A stretch of 64,000 nt of DNA from Vampirovibrio chlorellavorus (GCA_003149345.1 QFWI01000008.1:930001-994000), one strand, 5' to 3'. Shown: positions 26,207 through 36,524, counted from the first letter of the stretch. Numbers and translations: made by a program. Notes: generated by a model from the sequence alone, not told the origin.

Positions 26207-27867
26207 AAACCAACACCCTAAATCCCTTAGAGACTATCCGAAAAGTTTTCAGGTCGGCGTGGCTACAAGGCCGGAGCAGCGCAAGCAAGGCGCTTATACT
26301 GATAAGTAACGAAGCTGAGCAGCGCACGAACGCAGTAGACGCCCGAAATGGAGGCTTTTCGGATAGTCTCTTGAGGCGGTTACAACAAAAGAGCCTGGGT
26401 CTCTACAGTTTACTGGTGATTCCCAGCCTGTTGCTGTGGCTGTACTACGGACAAAGCGACACCCGCCTTTCCCGATACATCAGGGGCACCTGGCAAGGGA
26501 CGATTTGGCATTTTCCGGGATTCAACGAGCTGGCCAGCCGAGTGCTTCTGGACACGCTGGAAGCGTTGGTGATTGTGGCGCTGGGCTGGCTGTTTTACCG
26601 GGGTTACCGCCTGCTCACGCAACAGGAACCCAGCCCCATGGCAGCGGATGGGGATGCGGCCCTGGGCCGAACCATCCTGAGCTGGACGGCCCTGTGCGGA
26701 GCCATCCTGATTTTTACCACCCCCTTCCACAGCAGTGATATTTTTGGCTACCTGAACCGCGGCTTCCAGCAGAGCGTTTTCCACACCAACCCGTATCTCA
26801 CCACCATTTCCCAGATTCCGCATTGGCAAACAAGCCCGTTGTTCCAGGCCCACTGGATTGATAACCCCTGCCCCTACGGATTCTTCTTTGCCCGATTGAC
26901 GGATTGGATAACCCGCTGGAGTGGGCCCAGTTTTACCGCCGCTTTTCTGGGGTTCAAAATCCTGAACGGGTTGCTTCTGGTGGCCTCCACCTGGCTGGTG
27001 GCTAAAATCAGCCGATTGCTGGGACACGCCAAACCCTGGCTGGCCGCCTACTGCTGGGGGGCCAACCCGTTGGTGTTGTTGCACGCCGTGGGCAATGGCC
27101 ATAACGACATTATCATGGTCACTCTGCTGTTGCTGGCCCTATGGGGGCTATTAAGCCAGCGGCTCCAGTGGACTTGTCTCCCCCTTTTAACCCTGTCCAT
27201 CCTGACCAAGTACGCCTCCCTGCTGGCAGCGCCTTTTATCCTTCTGGCTTTATGGCGAAAAAAAGCGATGGTCTCCCTGCTAACCGGGCTGGGGCTTTCT
27301 GTCCTGCTGCTTTTATGGCTGGGGTCGGGCTATGTGGATCCCGCCCGGCCCTGGCCCTGGAACGCCCTGCTGGATAACGCCGGGAAACCGCAGCACTCCA
27401 TGATCAGCCTTTTGGCAGGCGGGCTTTACTACCCGCTCAAGTGGTTCCATGCCCCGGCCAAGGCCGTCCAAACGCAGTTTCTGTCCGTCATCAAGCCACT
27501 GTTTTGGGCGGCGTTCACTGTTTTTTACGGCTGGCGACTATGGATCAGCCTCAAAGGGATCAGCCTGAAAGCCTCCCCAATGACTGAGCAGGGGCTCCTT
27601 CGGGAAATCGCGCTCGTCAGCGTGATCATGATCGCCTTTATCAGCGCCAAGTTTCACCCCTGGTACCCGTTGATGTTCCTGCCCTTGTGTCTGCTCCTCC
27701 CGGAAGCCAGCCGCCTGCGACAGTTTGCCCTGATTTTTGCCCTGTTTCAACTGGCAGGGTTTACCATCCTTCAAAACCTGCCCGTCCTCAGCGAGCTACT
27801 GCTCACGCTAGTGCCCCTGTGGCTCACCCTGAAAGGCAGCGCCCTCTTCAAACAAACCGGCACTTAA
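26200..27867 (+). CDS. Polytopic membrane glycosyltransferase-like protein carrying an in-frame MITE
   Basis: 555 residues from ATG 26200, which overlaps the amidohydrolase stop and has GGAAAGG upstream; an ATG-like start at 26176 is less likely. About twelve hydrophobic segments. The loop FHSSDIFGYLNRG, NPY, IPHW and NPCPYGF matches the paralogue at 2-1474. Residues 11-57 are encoded by a mini-transposon (26230-26370). With its target duplication it adds 144 bases, so frame is kept. Before insertion the N-terminus would have read MLKTNTLNP joined to RRLQQKSLG. Stop palindrome TTAA is shared with the convergent TPR gene. Confidence 0.75.
   Translation: MLKTNTLNPLETIRKVFRSAWLQGRSSASKALILISNEAEQRTNAVDARNGGFSDSLLRRLQQKSLGLYSLLVIPSLLLWLYYGQSDTRLSRYIRGTWQGTIWHFPGFNELASRVLLDTLEALVIVALGWLFYRGYRLLTQQEPSPMAADGDAALGRTILSWTALCGAILIFTTPFHSSDIFGYLNRGFQQSVFHTNPYLTTISQIPHWQTSPLFQAHWIDNPCPYGFFFARLTDWITRWSGPSFTAAFLGFKILNGLLLVASTWLVAKISRLLGHAKPWLAAYCWGANPLVLLHAVGNGHNDIIMVTLLLLALWGLLSQRLQWTCLPLLTLSILTKYASLLAAPFILLALWRKKAMVSLLTGLGLSVLLLLWLGSGYVDPARPWPWNALLDNAGKPQHSMISLLAGGLYYPLKWFHAPAKAVQTQFLSVIKPLFWAAFTVFYGWRLWISLKGISLKASPMTEQGLLREIALVSVIMIAFISAKFHPWYPLMFLPLCLLLPEASRLRQFALIFALFQLAGFTILQNLPVLSELLLTLVPLWLTLKGSALFKQTGT
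26230..26370. mobile_element. MITE-like element, copy 1 (141 bp)
   Basis: 16-base perfect terminal inverted repeats GAGACTATCCGAAAAG / CTTTTCGGATAGTCTC. Flanks are TTA (26227-26229) and TTG (26371-26373), a 3-base target duplication with one change. The interior matches copy 2 at 36370-36524 almost base for base except for a short central segment (6 against 20 bases). No transposase frame inside, so it is non-autonomous. The TNA-like target and GAGAC ends suggest mobilisation by an IS5-group transposase (inference). Confidence 0.85.
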
Positions 27868-29252
27868 ACGGGTTTGGCTTCCAGTACCGGGCGAAGGGTG
27901 CCGGTGGAAATAGAGGCTTCCTGAATGGATTTCAGCTTCCAGACAGCATCATCCCCATCCTGATAGGCAATCGAAATCTTCACCGTCAACTTGCCTTCCT
28001 TCAGGGCATGCACATTCAGCTTGCCATCGGGCTTCAGCTCTACGCTTAAACGGTTCACCGGACGCCATGTCTTCAAGACCCTGGACGGCAGCGGATTATC
28101 CGGCGTGGCAATCCGCTTGGTGACTGTGGCAATCACGGCGTTCCCGGACACAAACTCGGCTTTCACCGCCAGAAAATTCAAATCCCGGGTGGAATCATTG
28201 GATAGATTCACCGTGATAGCGGGATCAAATTCCCCGGTAACGTCATCGAGATCGTTGTTGATTTTAACGCTGGAAATCGTGACCGGATACAGCATATCCA
28301 AGGCCACTTTGGCATTCTGACTGATTTTATCGGCCTCGTCGAAATAAACTTTGGCCTCGTCCGGCTTTTTAGCCTTTTCCAGTTGCTGACCCTTTTCCAG
28401 CAGGGCATTAATCAGGCGCAGCCCAACCACATCCGGGCTCACGTCAAACGCCTTACGGAACCAGGTAATCGAGTCATCCAGCCGGTTCATGCGGTTGTAG
28501 GTTTCGGCGATTTGAATGAGCGTATCAGGCAAATACTTGTAGCGCAGGGAGACTTTCAGTTGCTGAATGGCGGTTTCATACTCGCGCAGGGCAATCAAGC
28601 GCTCGGTGTAGGCCTCAATGCACTCCACCATTCGTTGTTCAATCACCTGTTGGGCCTGATAGTCGCTGGCATAGTAAAGCGCAGACTGATATTTCTGAAC
28701 AATCTGGGCGTAGTCTTTCACTTCGGCATCATACAGGGTGTTGCCCCAATGCTCGTAGAGTTCAAACAAGGCCTGTTTCAAGGCGACATCCTTGCGGCTT
28801 TTGCGCCAGGCCTTGACCAATATCGTCTCGGCCCGTGAAAAATCACTCTGAGCCATGGCCACTTTACTCATGGCAATGTCCGGCGCGGCATCCTTGTCCC
28901 GACGCTTGAGAGAGGCGGCGATTTCAAACTCCTGCTCGGCCTTGCGACGCTCATCCAGCTGTAAATAGGCCTGCCCCAGCAGCAAGTGACCTTCATAGCT
29001 GTCCCGGTGATGCGACACCAGCGTCTGAAAGGTCTTGGCGGCCCAGGCCACCTTCCCTTCCATCAACTGGGTTTTGCCCCGGTTAATCAAATCCTCTTCA
29101 TCGGTGAAGCGGAACAACAAAAAGCCGGAAAAAACAAACCCTGCCAGAGCAATGGCGCTAATCACCGTGGTCAGGTACTGCACACTGGGATTTAAATAAA
29201 AATTGCCCAGAAAAATCTGGCGGGGCCGACGCCGACGGCTGTATTTGCTCAT
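27864..29252 (-). CDS. Membrane-anchored TPR protein with C-terminal beta domain
   Basis: 462 residues. The N-terminus is strongly basic (KYSRRRRPRQ), then one transmembrane helix at about residues 28-48. Tetratricopeptide-like helical pairs fill residues 60-310 (YEGHLLLGQAYLQLDERRKA, LIQIAETYNRMNRLDDSI). The last 140 residues are beta-rich and resemble an FxLYD-type domain. Probably a scaffold outside the cytoplasm or in the membrane. The stop overlaps the stop of the convergent glycosyltransferase-like gene by four bases (TTAA). Confidence 0.75.
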   Translation of the reverse strand: MSKYSRRRRPRQIFLGNFYLNPSVQYLTTVISAIALAGFVFSGFLLFRFTDEEDLINRGKTQLMEGKVAWAAKTFQTLVSHHRDSYEGHLLLGQAYLQLDERRKAEQEFEIAASLKRRDKDAAPDIAMSKVAMAQSDFSRAETILVKAWRKSRKDVALKQALFELYEHWGNTLYDAEVKDYAQIVQKYQSALYYASDYQAQQVIEQRMVECIEAYTERLIALREYETAIQQLKVSLRYKYLPDTLIQIAETYNRMNRLDDSITWFRKAFDVSPDVVGLRLINALLEKGQQLEKAKKPDEAKVYFDEADKISQNAKVALDMLYPVTISSVKINNDLDDVTGEFDPAITVNLSNDSTRDLNFLAVKAEFVSGNAVIATVTKRIATPDNPLPSRVLKTWRPVNRLSVELKPDGKLNVHALKEGKLTVKISIAYQDGDDAVWKLKSIQEASISTGTLRPVLEAKPV

Positions 29253-29317
29253 AGCCTCTCTATCGTGGACGTTTCGCTTGACGGTGCTTGCTCAAGGACT
29301 CACCGGGTATTGTTATT

Positions 29318-30220
29318 TTATTTTACCAGACCACGCGCCTCTTGCCACAGTCGACTCCAAAAGGAAGTTTGGGAAAGTTCAGCCGCGTTTTTCTCGGCCT
29401 CGGTCAAGGTATGTTCGTATCGGTTAATCAATTGCCCCAGCTCGGCACTGGAAATGACTTTATCGGACGAGCGCTGTCGATACAGCCCCTCCAGCTCCAC
29501 CAGCTCCCGCCCGGCCCGTTCTACCGATAAATAGGCCCGCCCGTGAAAAAATGCCAATACCCTGTGCCAGAGTTTATCCCCCAGACTGTCTACCCGCCGC
29601 TGCCACTTGCCCACAGCCTGGGCAACGACAAAGAACCACTTCCCCATTGGTAAGGCATCGGCCAACTGCCAACTGACCCGTCGCTCCTGATTTTCCAACA
29701 CCCGCAATCGATGTTGCACCGCCCGGATGCGATCCCGCATATCGGGCGAAGGATCGGGCAAGCGCTGGTATTTGTTCAACAAACCCCGCGTCTCAAAAAT
29801 CTCCGCGTCCAGCCTTTTTTTCATCACCCGCAACCGGAAAATCAGGGTGGGCAAGTACTGCTCCAGACCGGCGGGTAAATCCACATCCAGACTGTTCAAA
29901 AACTGCCCTTCCGTGGCATATTCGGGCCGAGCCTCCGGGGGAGGTTGCCGCAAGTTAAAACCGCTTCTCGCCCGTGCCGTGGCAGGCCCGGTGGCGGCAC
30001 CGCCTTCATCGCTCTCCGCCTTCAAGTGGCGGGCCAAATAGTCGCTTAATGAGCCGACCGAAGATCCAGCCGGGTGAGCTTCCTGCTTGAAAAGCGGGCC
30101 GGATTTGGGAGAATGGGATTTGGGAGAATGATGGTCAACATCCGGCAACCCACCCGACCCACTGTCTGGATCAGGTAAATCATCAGCCGTTGGTGAGCCA
30201 TCGTTCCGAAAAAAAGCCAT
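29318..30220 (-). CDS. Hypothetical cytoplasmic protein with long helices
   Basis: 300 residues. The first 120 are low-complexity and rich in Ser, Pro and Asp. From about 130 on it is strongly charged and helical (IFRLRVMKKRLDAEIFETRG, RAVQHRLRVLENQERR), probably coiled coil. TTAGGA lies before the ATG. No signal peptide, no transmembrane segment and no domain recognised. It sits 65 bases downstream of the divergent uvrA promoter region and upstream of the TPR gene on the same strand, perhaps one transcript. Confidence 0.55.
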   Translation of the reverse strand: MAFFRNDGSPTADDLPDPDSGSGGLPDVDHHSPKSHSPKSGPLFKQEAHPAGSSVGSLSDYLARHLKAESDEGGAATGPATARARSGFNLRQPPPEARPEYATEGQFLNSLDVDLPAGLEQYLPTLIFRLRVMKKRLDAEIFETRGLLNKYQRLPDPSPDMRDRIRAVQHRLRVLENQERRVSWQLADALPMGKWFFVVAQAVGKWQRRVDSLGDKLWHRVLAFFHGRAYLSVERAGRELVELEGLYRQRSSDKVISSAELGQLINRYEHTLTEAEKNAAELSQTSFWSRLWQEARGLVK

Positions 30221-30375
30221 TCAGTGACGTCCTAAGATTTCAACCACTACCACCCTTATCGACCCGTTTTACCAAAACTTGAATGCCCTGGCCCCGGTGG
30301 GCCCACCATAGAGAGCCAGCTTGTTGTTGAAGCTGAATGCCACGACCTAGCAATACTGATCAGGATACGCCGTTT

Positions 30376-33285
30376 ATGAATGAAATCCAGATTCGACGGG
30401 CCAACGAGCACAACCTGTGCGATGTCAGCCTGAGCATCCCCCGAGACAAACTGGTGGTATTTACCGGGGTGTCGGGCTCCGGTAAGTCCTCCCTGGCCTT
30501 CGATACCATCTTCTCGGAAGGGCAACGCCGCTACGTGGAAAGCCTCAGTTCTTACGCCCGGCAGTTTATCGGCCAGTTCGAGAAGCCCGACGTGGAAAGC
30601 ATTGAGGGGCTGTCTCCGGCCATCGCCATCGATCAGAAATCCACCACCAAAAGCCCCCGCTCCACGGTGGGCACGGTCACGGAAATTTATGATTACCTGC
30701 GCCTGATTTACGCCAAAGTGGGCACTCCCCACGATCCCAAAACCGGCCAGGCCTTGACCAGCCATACCCTGCAAAGTATCTTCAGCACCGTGCGGGCCTT
30801 CCCGGAGGGCAGCAAGCTGCAAATACTCTCTCCCGTGGTGCGGGGCCGTAAGGGGGAATACAACGCCCAGTTCCGCCAGTGGCGCAAGGAAGGCTACGTG
30901 CGGGTGCGCATTGATGAAGCCATGCACCTGCTGGAAGAGTTGCCAGAGGATTACCGACTGGAGCGCAACAAGCGCCACGATATTGAACTGGTCATCGACC
31001 GCCTGATTTTGAAAGCCGATGACGCCACCGGGCAGCGCTTGATGGAAGGCTTGCAGGCTGCCCTCAAAAAATCCGATGGCTTTGTGCTGGTACAGCGCCT
31101 GAATGAAGACGGCAGCAGCAAAGACTACGCATTCTCCCTGCACCTGTCCAGCAACGCCGATGAGGATGACGACACCGCCCAAACCCTGGAAGAGATGTCT
31201 CCCCGCCTGTTCAGCTTTAACTCCCCCTACGGGGCCTGTCCCCAGTGCCAGGGACTGGCCGTGCAGTTTGAAATCGCCGAGGACCTGCTGGTTCCCGAAC
31301 CCGACAAAACCCTGGAAGAGGGAGCCATTGCCCCCTTTGAGAAATTCACCGGGCGTTACTACCCCACCTTTATTAAAAAATTGGCCAAAAAACACGGTTT
31401 TTCCGCCACCACCCCCTTTGCCAAACTGAAGCCCGAGGAAAAAAACTTCTTGCTCTATGGCGAGTTTCGCAAGCAGGTAGAGGGCGATGCCTTGATTCAG
31501 GAAGGCTATGGCTTTGCCACGGACACCGATGAGGAAGAATCCGACTGGTTTGACTTTGTGGGCGGCTTCGATGGGGTCATGAACATCATGAAGCGCCGCC
31601 TGCAACACGGCAGCGAAAGCACCAAGGCCTACATCCGAACCTTTATGCGGGAACGGGAGTGCGAGGCTTGCCACGGAGCCCGCCTGAAGCCCTTTAGTTT
31701 GGCCGTCACCCTGGGACAGGGCGAGCAAGCCAAAAACATTCATCAACTGTGCGAACTGTCCATTCGAGAAGCTCTGCTGTTCATTCAAAGTGTGCCAGAG
31801 ACCCTCAGCGAGTTTCAGTTGACCATCGCCCGCCAACCCCTGCACGAGGTGGAAGAACGCCTGCGTTTTTTGCTGGAAGTGGGACTGGATTACCTGACCC
31901 TGGCCCGCCCGGCGGCCACCCTCAGCGGCGGAGAAGCCCAGCGCATTCGGCTAGCCTCCCAACTGGGGGCCACCATGTCAGGCATTCTCTACATTCTGGA
32001 TGAGCCCAGTATTGGTCTGCACCAGCACAACAACAACCAACTCATCCAAACCCTGCAAAAACTGCGGGATCAGGGCAACTCCCTGATTGTGGTGGAGCAT
32101 GACGAGGACACCATTCGGGCCGCGGACTGGGTGGTGGATATTGGCCCACAGGCTGGCGTCCACGGGGGACGCATTGTGGCTGCCGGATCGCCCAAAGCGG
32201 TCATGAAAAACGCGGATTCCCTGACTGGGCAGTACTTGTCCGGCAAACGCAGCATCCAAATCCCGGAACACTTTCGCCCCGGCAGTGGCAAGCACCTGAC
32301 CGTCCACAAAGCCACATTTCACAACCTGCAAAATGTCACCGTGCAGTTTCCGCTGGAGAAGCTGATTTGCGTCACCGGCCTGAGCGGCTCCGGCAAGTCC
32401 ACCCTGGTGTTCGACATTTTATACAAGGCGGTGCGTTACCACTTTGGGGAAAATCTGGTCAAGCCGGGCGGTTTTCAAAAAATCAGCGGGCTGGAGCATG
32501 TTGATAAACTGATCGATATTGACCAGTCCCCCATCGGGCGCTCCTCTCGCAGCAACCCGGCCACTTATACCGGTATTTTCGATCCCATCCGCAACGTGTT
32601 TGCCAACAGCGAGGCGGCCAAAGTGCGAGGCTACAAGCCGGGGCGCTTCAGCTTCAACGTTTCTGGGGGACGCTGCGAGGCCTGCAAAGGGGATGGGGTC
32701 ATCGTTAAGGAGATGAACTTCCTGCCCGATGTGCATATTACCTGCGAGGTTTGCCATGGCCGACGCTACAACCCGGAAACCTTAGAGGTCACCTACCACG
32801 GCAAAAACATCGCCGAAGTACTGGATATGACCGTGGCCGAGGCTTACGAGTTTTTCCACACCCTGCCCCGCATCCAGAAAATGCTGGGGGTACTGAACGA
32901 CGTGGGCTTGCACTACATCAAGCTGGGACAACCGGCCCCCACCCTATCCGGCGGAGAGGCCCAACGGGTCAAGCTGGCCACCGAGTTCTGCCGCCGCAGC
33001 ACTGGGAAAACACTGTACTTGCTGGATGAGCCATCCACCGGCCTGCATTGGGCGGACATGGAAAACCTGCTGCACATCCTGAATCGGCTGGTGGATCAAG
33101 GTAATACCGTGGTGGTTATTGAGCATAACCTGGACTTCATTAAAGTGGCCGATCATATTATTGATATGGGGCCGGAAGGCGGCAACCGGGGCGGCTTTGT
33201 GGTGGCCGAGGGAACGCCGCCGGAAATCGCCCGATGCGAGGATTCCTACACCGGGCGATTTTTAAAGCGCTATTTTGACGTCTAG
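30376..33285 (+). CDS. uvrA: UvrABC excinuclease subunit A
   Basis: 969 residues, normal length. Two ABC ATPase modules: P-loop GVSGSGKSS at 31-39 and GLSGSGKST in the second half, each with LSGGEAQR and a Walker B ending LDEPS. The C-terminal zinc module CEACKGDGV and [10 protein letters not shown] is complete. The first zinc module is not: CPQC is present but the partner CxxC expected some 25 residues earlier is replaced by an acidic stretch (SSNADEDDD). It finds bulky DNA lesions and loads UvrB. Start ATG 30376 gives [18 protein letters not shown] lies upstream. Confidence 0.97.
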   Translation: MNEIQIRRANEHNLCDVSLSIPRDKLVVFTGVSGSGKSSLAFDTIFSEGQRRYVESLSSYARQFIGQFEKPDVESIEGLSPAIAIDQKSTTKSPRSTVGTVTEIYDYLRLIYAKVGTPHDPKTGQALTSHTLQSIFSTVRAFPEGSKLQILSPVVRGRKGEYNAQFRQWRKEGYVRVRIDEAMHLLEELPEDYRLERNKRHDIELVIDRLILKADDATGQRLMEGLQAALKKSDGFVLVQRLNEDGSSKDYAFSLHLSSNADEDDDTAQTLEEMSPRLFSFNSPYGACPQCQGLAVQFEIAEDLLVPEPDKTLEEGAIAPFEKFTGRYYPTFIKKLAKKHGFSATTPFAKLKPEEKNFLLYGEFRKQVEGDALIQEGYGFATDTDEEESDWFDFVGGFDGVMNIMKRRLQHGSESTKAYIRTFMRERECEACHGARLKPFSLAVTLGQGEQAKNIHQLCELSIREALLFIQSVPETLSEFQLTIARQPLHEVEERLRFLLEVGLDYLTLARPAATLSGGEAQRIRLASQLGATMSGILYILDEPSIGLHQHNNNQLIQTLQKLRDQGNSLIVVEHDEDTIRAADWVVDIGPQAGVHGGRIVAAGSPKAVMKNADSLTGQYLSGKRSIQIPEHFRPGSGKHLTVHKATFHNLQNVTVQFPLEKLICVTGLSGSGKSTLVFDILYKAVRYHFGENLVKPGGFQKISGLEHVDKLIDIDQSPIGRSSRSNPATYTGIFDPIRNVFANSEAAKVRGYKPGRFSFNVSGGRCEACKGDGVIVKEMNFLPDVHITCEVCHGRRYNPETLEVTYHGKNIAEVLDMTVAEAYEFFHTLPRIQKMLGVLNDVGLHYIKLGQPAPTLSGGEAQRVKLATEFCRRSTGKTLYLLDEPSTGLHWADMENLLHILNRLVDQGNTVVVIEHNLDFIKVADHIIDMGPEGGNRGGFVVAEGTPPEIARCEDSYTGRFLKRYFDV

Positions 33286-33306
33286 CCGGTCGTTTTTTTT
33301 AGACGA

Positions 33307-34071
33307 TTAATGGGCAGGCTTATCCGCCGTGGTGATGGAGAGCAGGCGATCATCCAGCTCACTGTCTTTCACCACCACATTCAATTTTGCTTCCAATGTC
33401 TTCTGGACGGATTCGAAATTGGTGCCGGCCACCGTGGAGGATTGCAATGGGGAGAGGGCCAACAACAGCACCGCCCGCTGATGACTGACCGGAATCAGGG
33501 CCGCCGTCACGGGGATGTAGGTCGTCTGTTCATTCTTTTTAGTCTCCATCACCGCATATACCACCGGGTAGCGCTTTTGGACGTTCTTTTGAGCGCTCAA
33601 CGTCACAAAGTGGGGTTTCTGAAATTCCAGCCCCTCAAATTTCCCGGTACTGCTTTGCGATGCCTGGCTGTTCTTGAGGAAGTCTTTACCCAGAGCGCTA
33701 AAGAATTCCTGCAAGGCCTTGTCGTCGGTCTTCTCCAAAAGCGACAAGCGCTGACCCAGCCCCTCCGTATCCAGGGCAAAAATCATGGTGCTCTGATCGC
33801 TGGATAGCATCATGACCATGCTGCCGTTGACCGGCTTGTTCAGAGGCAGACCAAAGGCCAGGTAGCCTTCGGCGTTGTAGCTATCCCCAAACAGCTTTTT
33901 CACCGACTCATTGCTGCCTTTCTGAAGGGCATTCCAACCGTTGGAAATCAGTACCACCACCACGATGGCCAGCACCACCAAAAGCGTCAAACAACCACCG
34001 CAACCGATCAGCCATTTTTTACCGGTGCTCATTCCTTTCGGAGACTGCTCCGAAACAATTTCCACGCTCAC
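33307..34071 (-). CDS. Single-span membrane protein of unknown function
   Basis: About 254 residues from GTG 34071, chosen for GAGGAG 8 bases upstream (another ATG is at 34032). One transmembrane helix at about residues 20-45 with a CGGC just before it, then a soluble domain of roughly 200 residues that should face outwards. The domain has alternating strands and helices, without recognisable motifs. It has its stop 22 bases from the uvrA stop, in convergent orientation. Confidence 0.6.
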   Translation of the reverse strand: MSVEIVSEQSPKGMSTGKKWLIGCGGCLTLLVVLAIVVVVLISNGWNALQKGSNESVKKLFGDSYNAEGYLAFGLPLNKPVNGSMVMMLSSDQSTMIFALDTEGLGQRLSLLEKTDDKALQEFFSALGKDFLKNSQASQSSTGKFEGLEFQKPHFVTLSAQKNVQKRYPVVYAVMETKKNEQTTYIPVTAALIPVSHQRAVLLLALSPLQSSTVAGTNFESVQKTLEAKLNVVVKDSELDDRLLSITTADKPAH

Positions 34072-34168
34072 AAGCCTCACTCCTCTGCCCTGCATAACAT
34101 AGGGCTATTGTAAGGCCACAAGTAAAAGCGGGAAAGAGCCATCCTAAAGCATAAAGACGACTGTTTAC

Positions 34169-35767
34169 TCAGTAAGGCGTGTCCTGCAAGGTAATATGCG
34201 GGTTTTTCTCCACCATATAATTCAGGGCCCATTCGCCTTTAATCAGGGCCACGGGGCGGCCATCGGCATCCTCGGCCTTGCGGGCGTTCACAATCCACTC
34301 CACTTTTTCCAGGTCGGTAGGCTGCCCCACCAACCAGCGGGCGTGGGTAAACTCCAGCAGATGCTCAATATCGGTTTCCACGTTGTACTCGCTTTGCAGG
34401 CGATACTGCACCACTTCAAACTGCAAACGGCCCACGGCGGCCAAAATGGGATTGCGCTGCCCGGAGTCCTGAAGGTACATGACCTGAATGGCCCCTTCTT
34501 GCCGCAGTTGATCAATCCCTTTCTGGAATTGCTTGTACTTGGAGGGGTTGGGGTTGCGCAGCAGGGCAAAGCACTCCGGCGAGAAGGTGGGAATGGGCTC
34601 AAACTCCAGAGCGGGGCCCACACACAGGGTATCACCAATGGCAAACTGGTCGTTGCTGCTCAGGCCCACGATGTCACCGGCGTAGGCCTCGTTGATGGTC
34701 TCCCGGTCTTGCCCGAACAAGCGATGCGAATGCGAGAGCCGAATCATCTTGCCCGAGCGGGGGTGCTTGACCTGCATGTCCCGAGAAAACTGGCCGGAAC
34801 AAATGCGCATAAAGGCGATGCGATCCCGGTGCTGGGGATCCATGTTGGCCTGAATTTTGAAAATAAACCCGGAGAAATTCTCCGCCGCCGGGTCAACCGA
34901 CCCGTTACTGGTTTTCCGGGCGCTGGGCATGGGGGCCAAGCGTAAAAACTGGGATAAAAACAGCTCAATCCCAAAGTTATTGGCGGCGCTGCCAAAGAAG
35001 ACCGGGGTCATCTCGCCCTTCAAATACAGCTCGGTGGAAAATTCCTCCCCGGCCATATCCAGAATTTCAATCTCTTCCACCAACTGGGTGTACACATCCT
35101 CGGGCAAGGCGGTCTTTACCGCCGGATCATGCACATCAGCCACCGAAACCGGGGCCTTGTACTTGCCGTGACTGGTGCGCTCAAAGGTATGCACCTGTTT
35201 CTCCCGCCGGTCGTAAACCCCTTTAAAGCTGTCCCCCATGCCGATGGGCCAGTTGAAGGCGCAGGTTCGGATGTTAAACAGCTTTTCCACTTCATCCAGC
35301 AACTCCAGCGGCTCCCGACCGGGCCGATCCAGCTTGTTGATGAAGGTGACCACCGGAATGCCCCGCTTTTTACACACCTGGTACAGCTTGCGGGTCTGGG
35401 TTTCCACCCCTTTGGCGTTGTCCAGCAGCATAATCACGCTATCGGCAGCCATTAAGGTACGGTAGGTATCCTCACTAAAGTCCTGGTGACCGGGGGTGTC
35501 CAGCAAATTAATGTGAAACCCATCGTATTCAAAATTCAGCACCGTAGAGCTAATAGAAATCCCCCGCTGGCGTTCCAGGGCCATCCAGTCAGACGTGGCT
35601 TGACGCTGTTGCTTTTTTGCGGCCACCGATCCAGCCAGATTGACCGCCCCACCGTAGAGCAGCAGCTTTTCGGTCAGGGTGGTTTTCCCGGCGTCCGGGT
35701 GGGAGATGATGGCAAAGGTGCGACGTTTTTGAACTTGCTCAGTGTAAGTCATAGGGGACAAAGTCAT
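34169..35767 (-). CDS. prfC: Peptide chain release factor 3
   Basis: 532 residues of a translational GTPase: G1 SHPDAGKTT, G2-region ATSDWMALERQRGISISSTV, G3 DTPGHQDFSED, G4 NKLD. The RGISIS with SDWM context separates RF3 from EF-G. It recycles RF1 and RF2 after termination. ATG 35767 gives MTLSPM..RRTFAIISHP, very like the E. coli start; a longer frame to 35893 has no support. Confidence 0.95.
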   Translation of the reverse strand: MTLSPMTYTEQVQKRRTFAIISHPDAGKTTLTEKLLLYGGAVNLAGSVAAKKQQRQATSDWMALERQRGISISSTVLNFEYDGFHINLLDTPGHQDFSEDTYRTLMAADSVIMLLDNAKGVETQTRKLYQVCKKRGIPVVTFINKLDRPGREPLELLDEVEKLFNIRTCAFNWPIGMGDSFKGVYDRREKQVHTFERTSHGKYKAPVSVADVHDPAVKTALPEDVYTQLVEEIEILDMAGEEFSTELYLKGEMTPVFFGSAANNFGIELFLSQFLRLAPMPSARKTSNGSVDPAAENFSGFIFKIQANMDPQHRDRIAFMRICSGQFSRDMQVKHPRSGKMIRLSHSHRLFGQDRETINEAYAGDIVGLSSNDQFAIGDTLCVGPALEFEPIPTFSPECFALLRNPNPSKYKQFQKGIDQLRQEGAIQVMYLQDSGQRNPILAAVGRLQFEVVQYRLQSEYNVETDIEHLLEFTHARWLVGQPTDLEKVEWIVNARKAEDADGRPVALIKGEWALNYMVEKNPHITLQDTPY

Positions 35768-36023
35768 AAAGGCTGGGGTCAACTTCTGATTGGGGCGTTG
35801 TGACACAAGGCAGGGGAAACCTGAAAAAAGGGCGGCTGATACCGCGTAGCAATGGTAACACGAATGCCCGTAGACCGTTAAACACGGACTCATCCCCGCT
35901 TCTGCCTGAAAGCGTCCACGAAAGCAGAGATATTAACAGAACGTTACATTCCTAAAGGTTCGGCTTGCGGTGCCGAATAAATGAGTACGGCTGATGAACA
36001 GATAAACAGGAAGGATTTCCCCA

Positions 36024-36353
36024 TTGGGTCTAGGCGCTAGTCAAGGTCGATTTTTAGCCCTGACCGCTCGCAAGAGTGATCTGGAGCTGACTGGTCAACA
36101 AATTAACCAGTCCCGCCTTCAGCTGGCCAATATCACCAACCAGCTCATCACGGCGGTCACCCCGCTGGATCCTGATGAAGCCCAGGCAGTACAGATCCAG
36201 TTGCGCATTAACGCCCTGCAAACCCTGGATAAATCCCTGGAACTGCAACTCCGTCGGGTGGATACTCAGCAACAGGCCGTGCAAACCGAAATTGACGCCG
36301 TACAAAAGGTGATCGACAAAAATATTGACCTGTCCTTTAAGACCTTTGGGTAA
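36024..36353 (+). CDS. Small conserved-looking helical protein (GASQ-R N-terminus)
   Basis: 109 residues, TTG start with AGGAAGG nine bases upstream. It begins MGLGASQGRFLALTARKSDL, a pattern I associate with small proteins of unknown function in Melainabacteria and some gut bacteria (memory, not checked). The rest is Gln-rich alpha-helix, probably coiled coil, reminiscent of small export or flagellar chaperone-type proteins but with no diagnostic motif. A MITE copy begins 16 bases after the stop. Confidence 0.6.
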   Translation: MGLGASQGRFLALTARKSDLELTGQQINQSRLQLANITNQLITAVTPLDPDEAQAVQIQLRINALQTLDKSLELQLRRVDTQQQAVQTEIDAVQKVIDKNIDLSFKTFG

Positions 36354-36369
36354 ACGCCTTTTTGTCTAA

Positions 36370-36524
36370 GAGACTATCCGAAAAGTTTTCAGGTCGGCGT
36401 GGCTACAAGGCCTCAAGCATCAAATCAGGATAGCGCAAGCAAGGCGCTTATACTGATAAGTAACGAAGCTGAGCAGCGCACGAACGCAGTAGACGCCCGA
36501 AATGGAGGCTTTTCGGATAGTCTC
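36370..36524. mobile_element. MITE-like element, copy 2 (155 bp)
   Basis: Same 16-base terminal inverted repeats as copy 1, exact 3-base target duplication TAA (36367-36369 and 36525-36527). It is 14 bases longer than copy 1 in the centre; the remaining sequence is identical by eye, so spread was recent. It inserted at the stop codon of the minus-strand zinc-ribbon gene without changing its product: the codon reads TAG with or without the element. Confidence 0.87.

Noticed and set aside
30256..31845. Long open frame of 529 codons on the minus strand
   Set aside because: It is antisense to uvrA, whose product is certain; the composition is that of a mirror frame.
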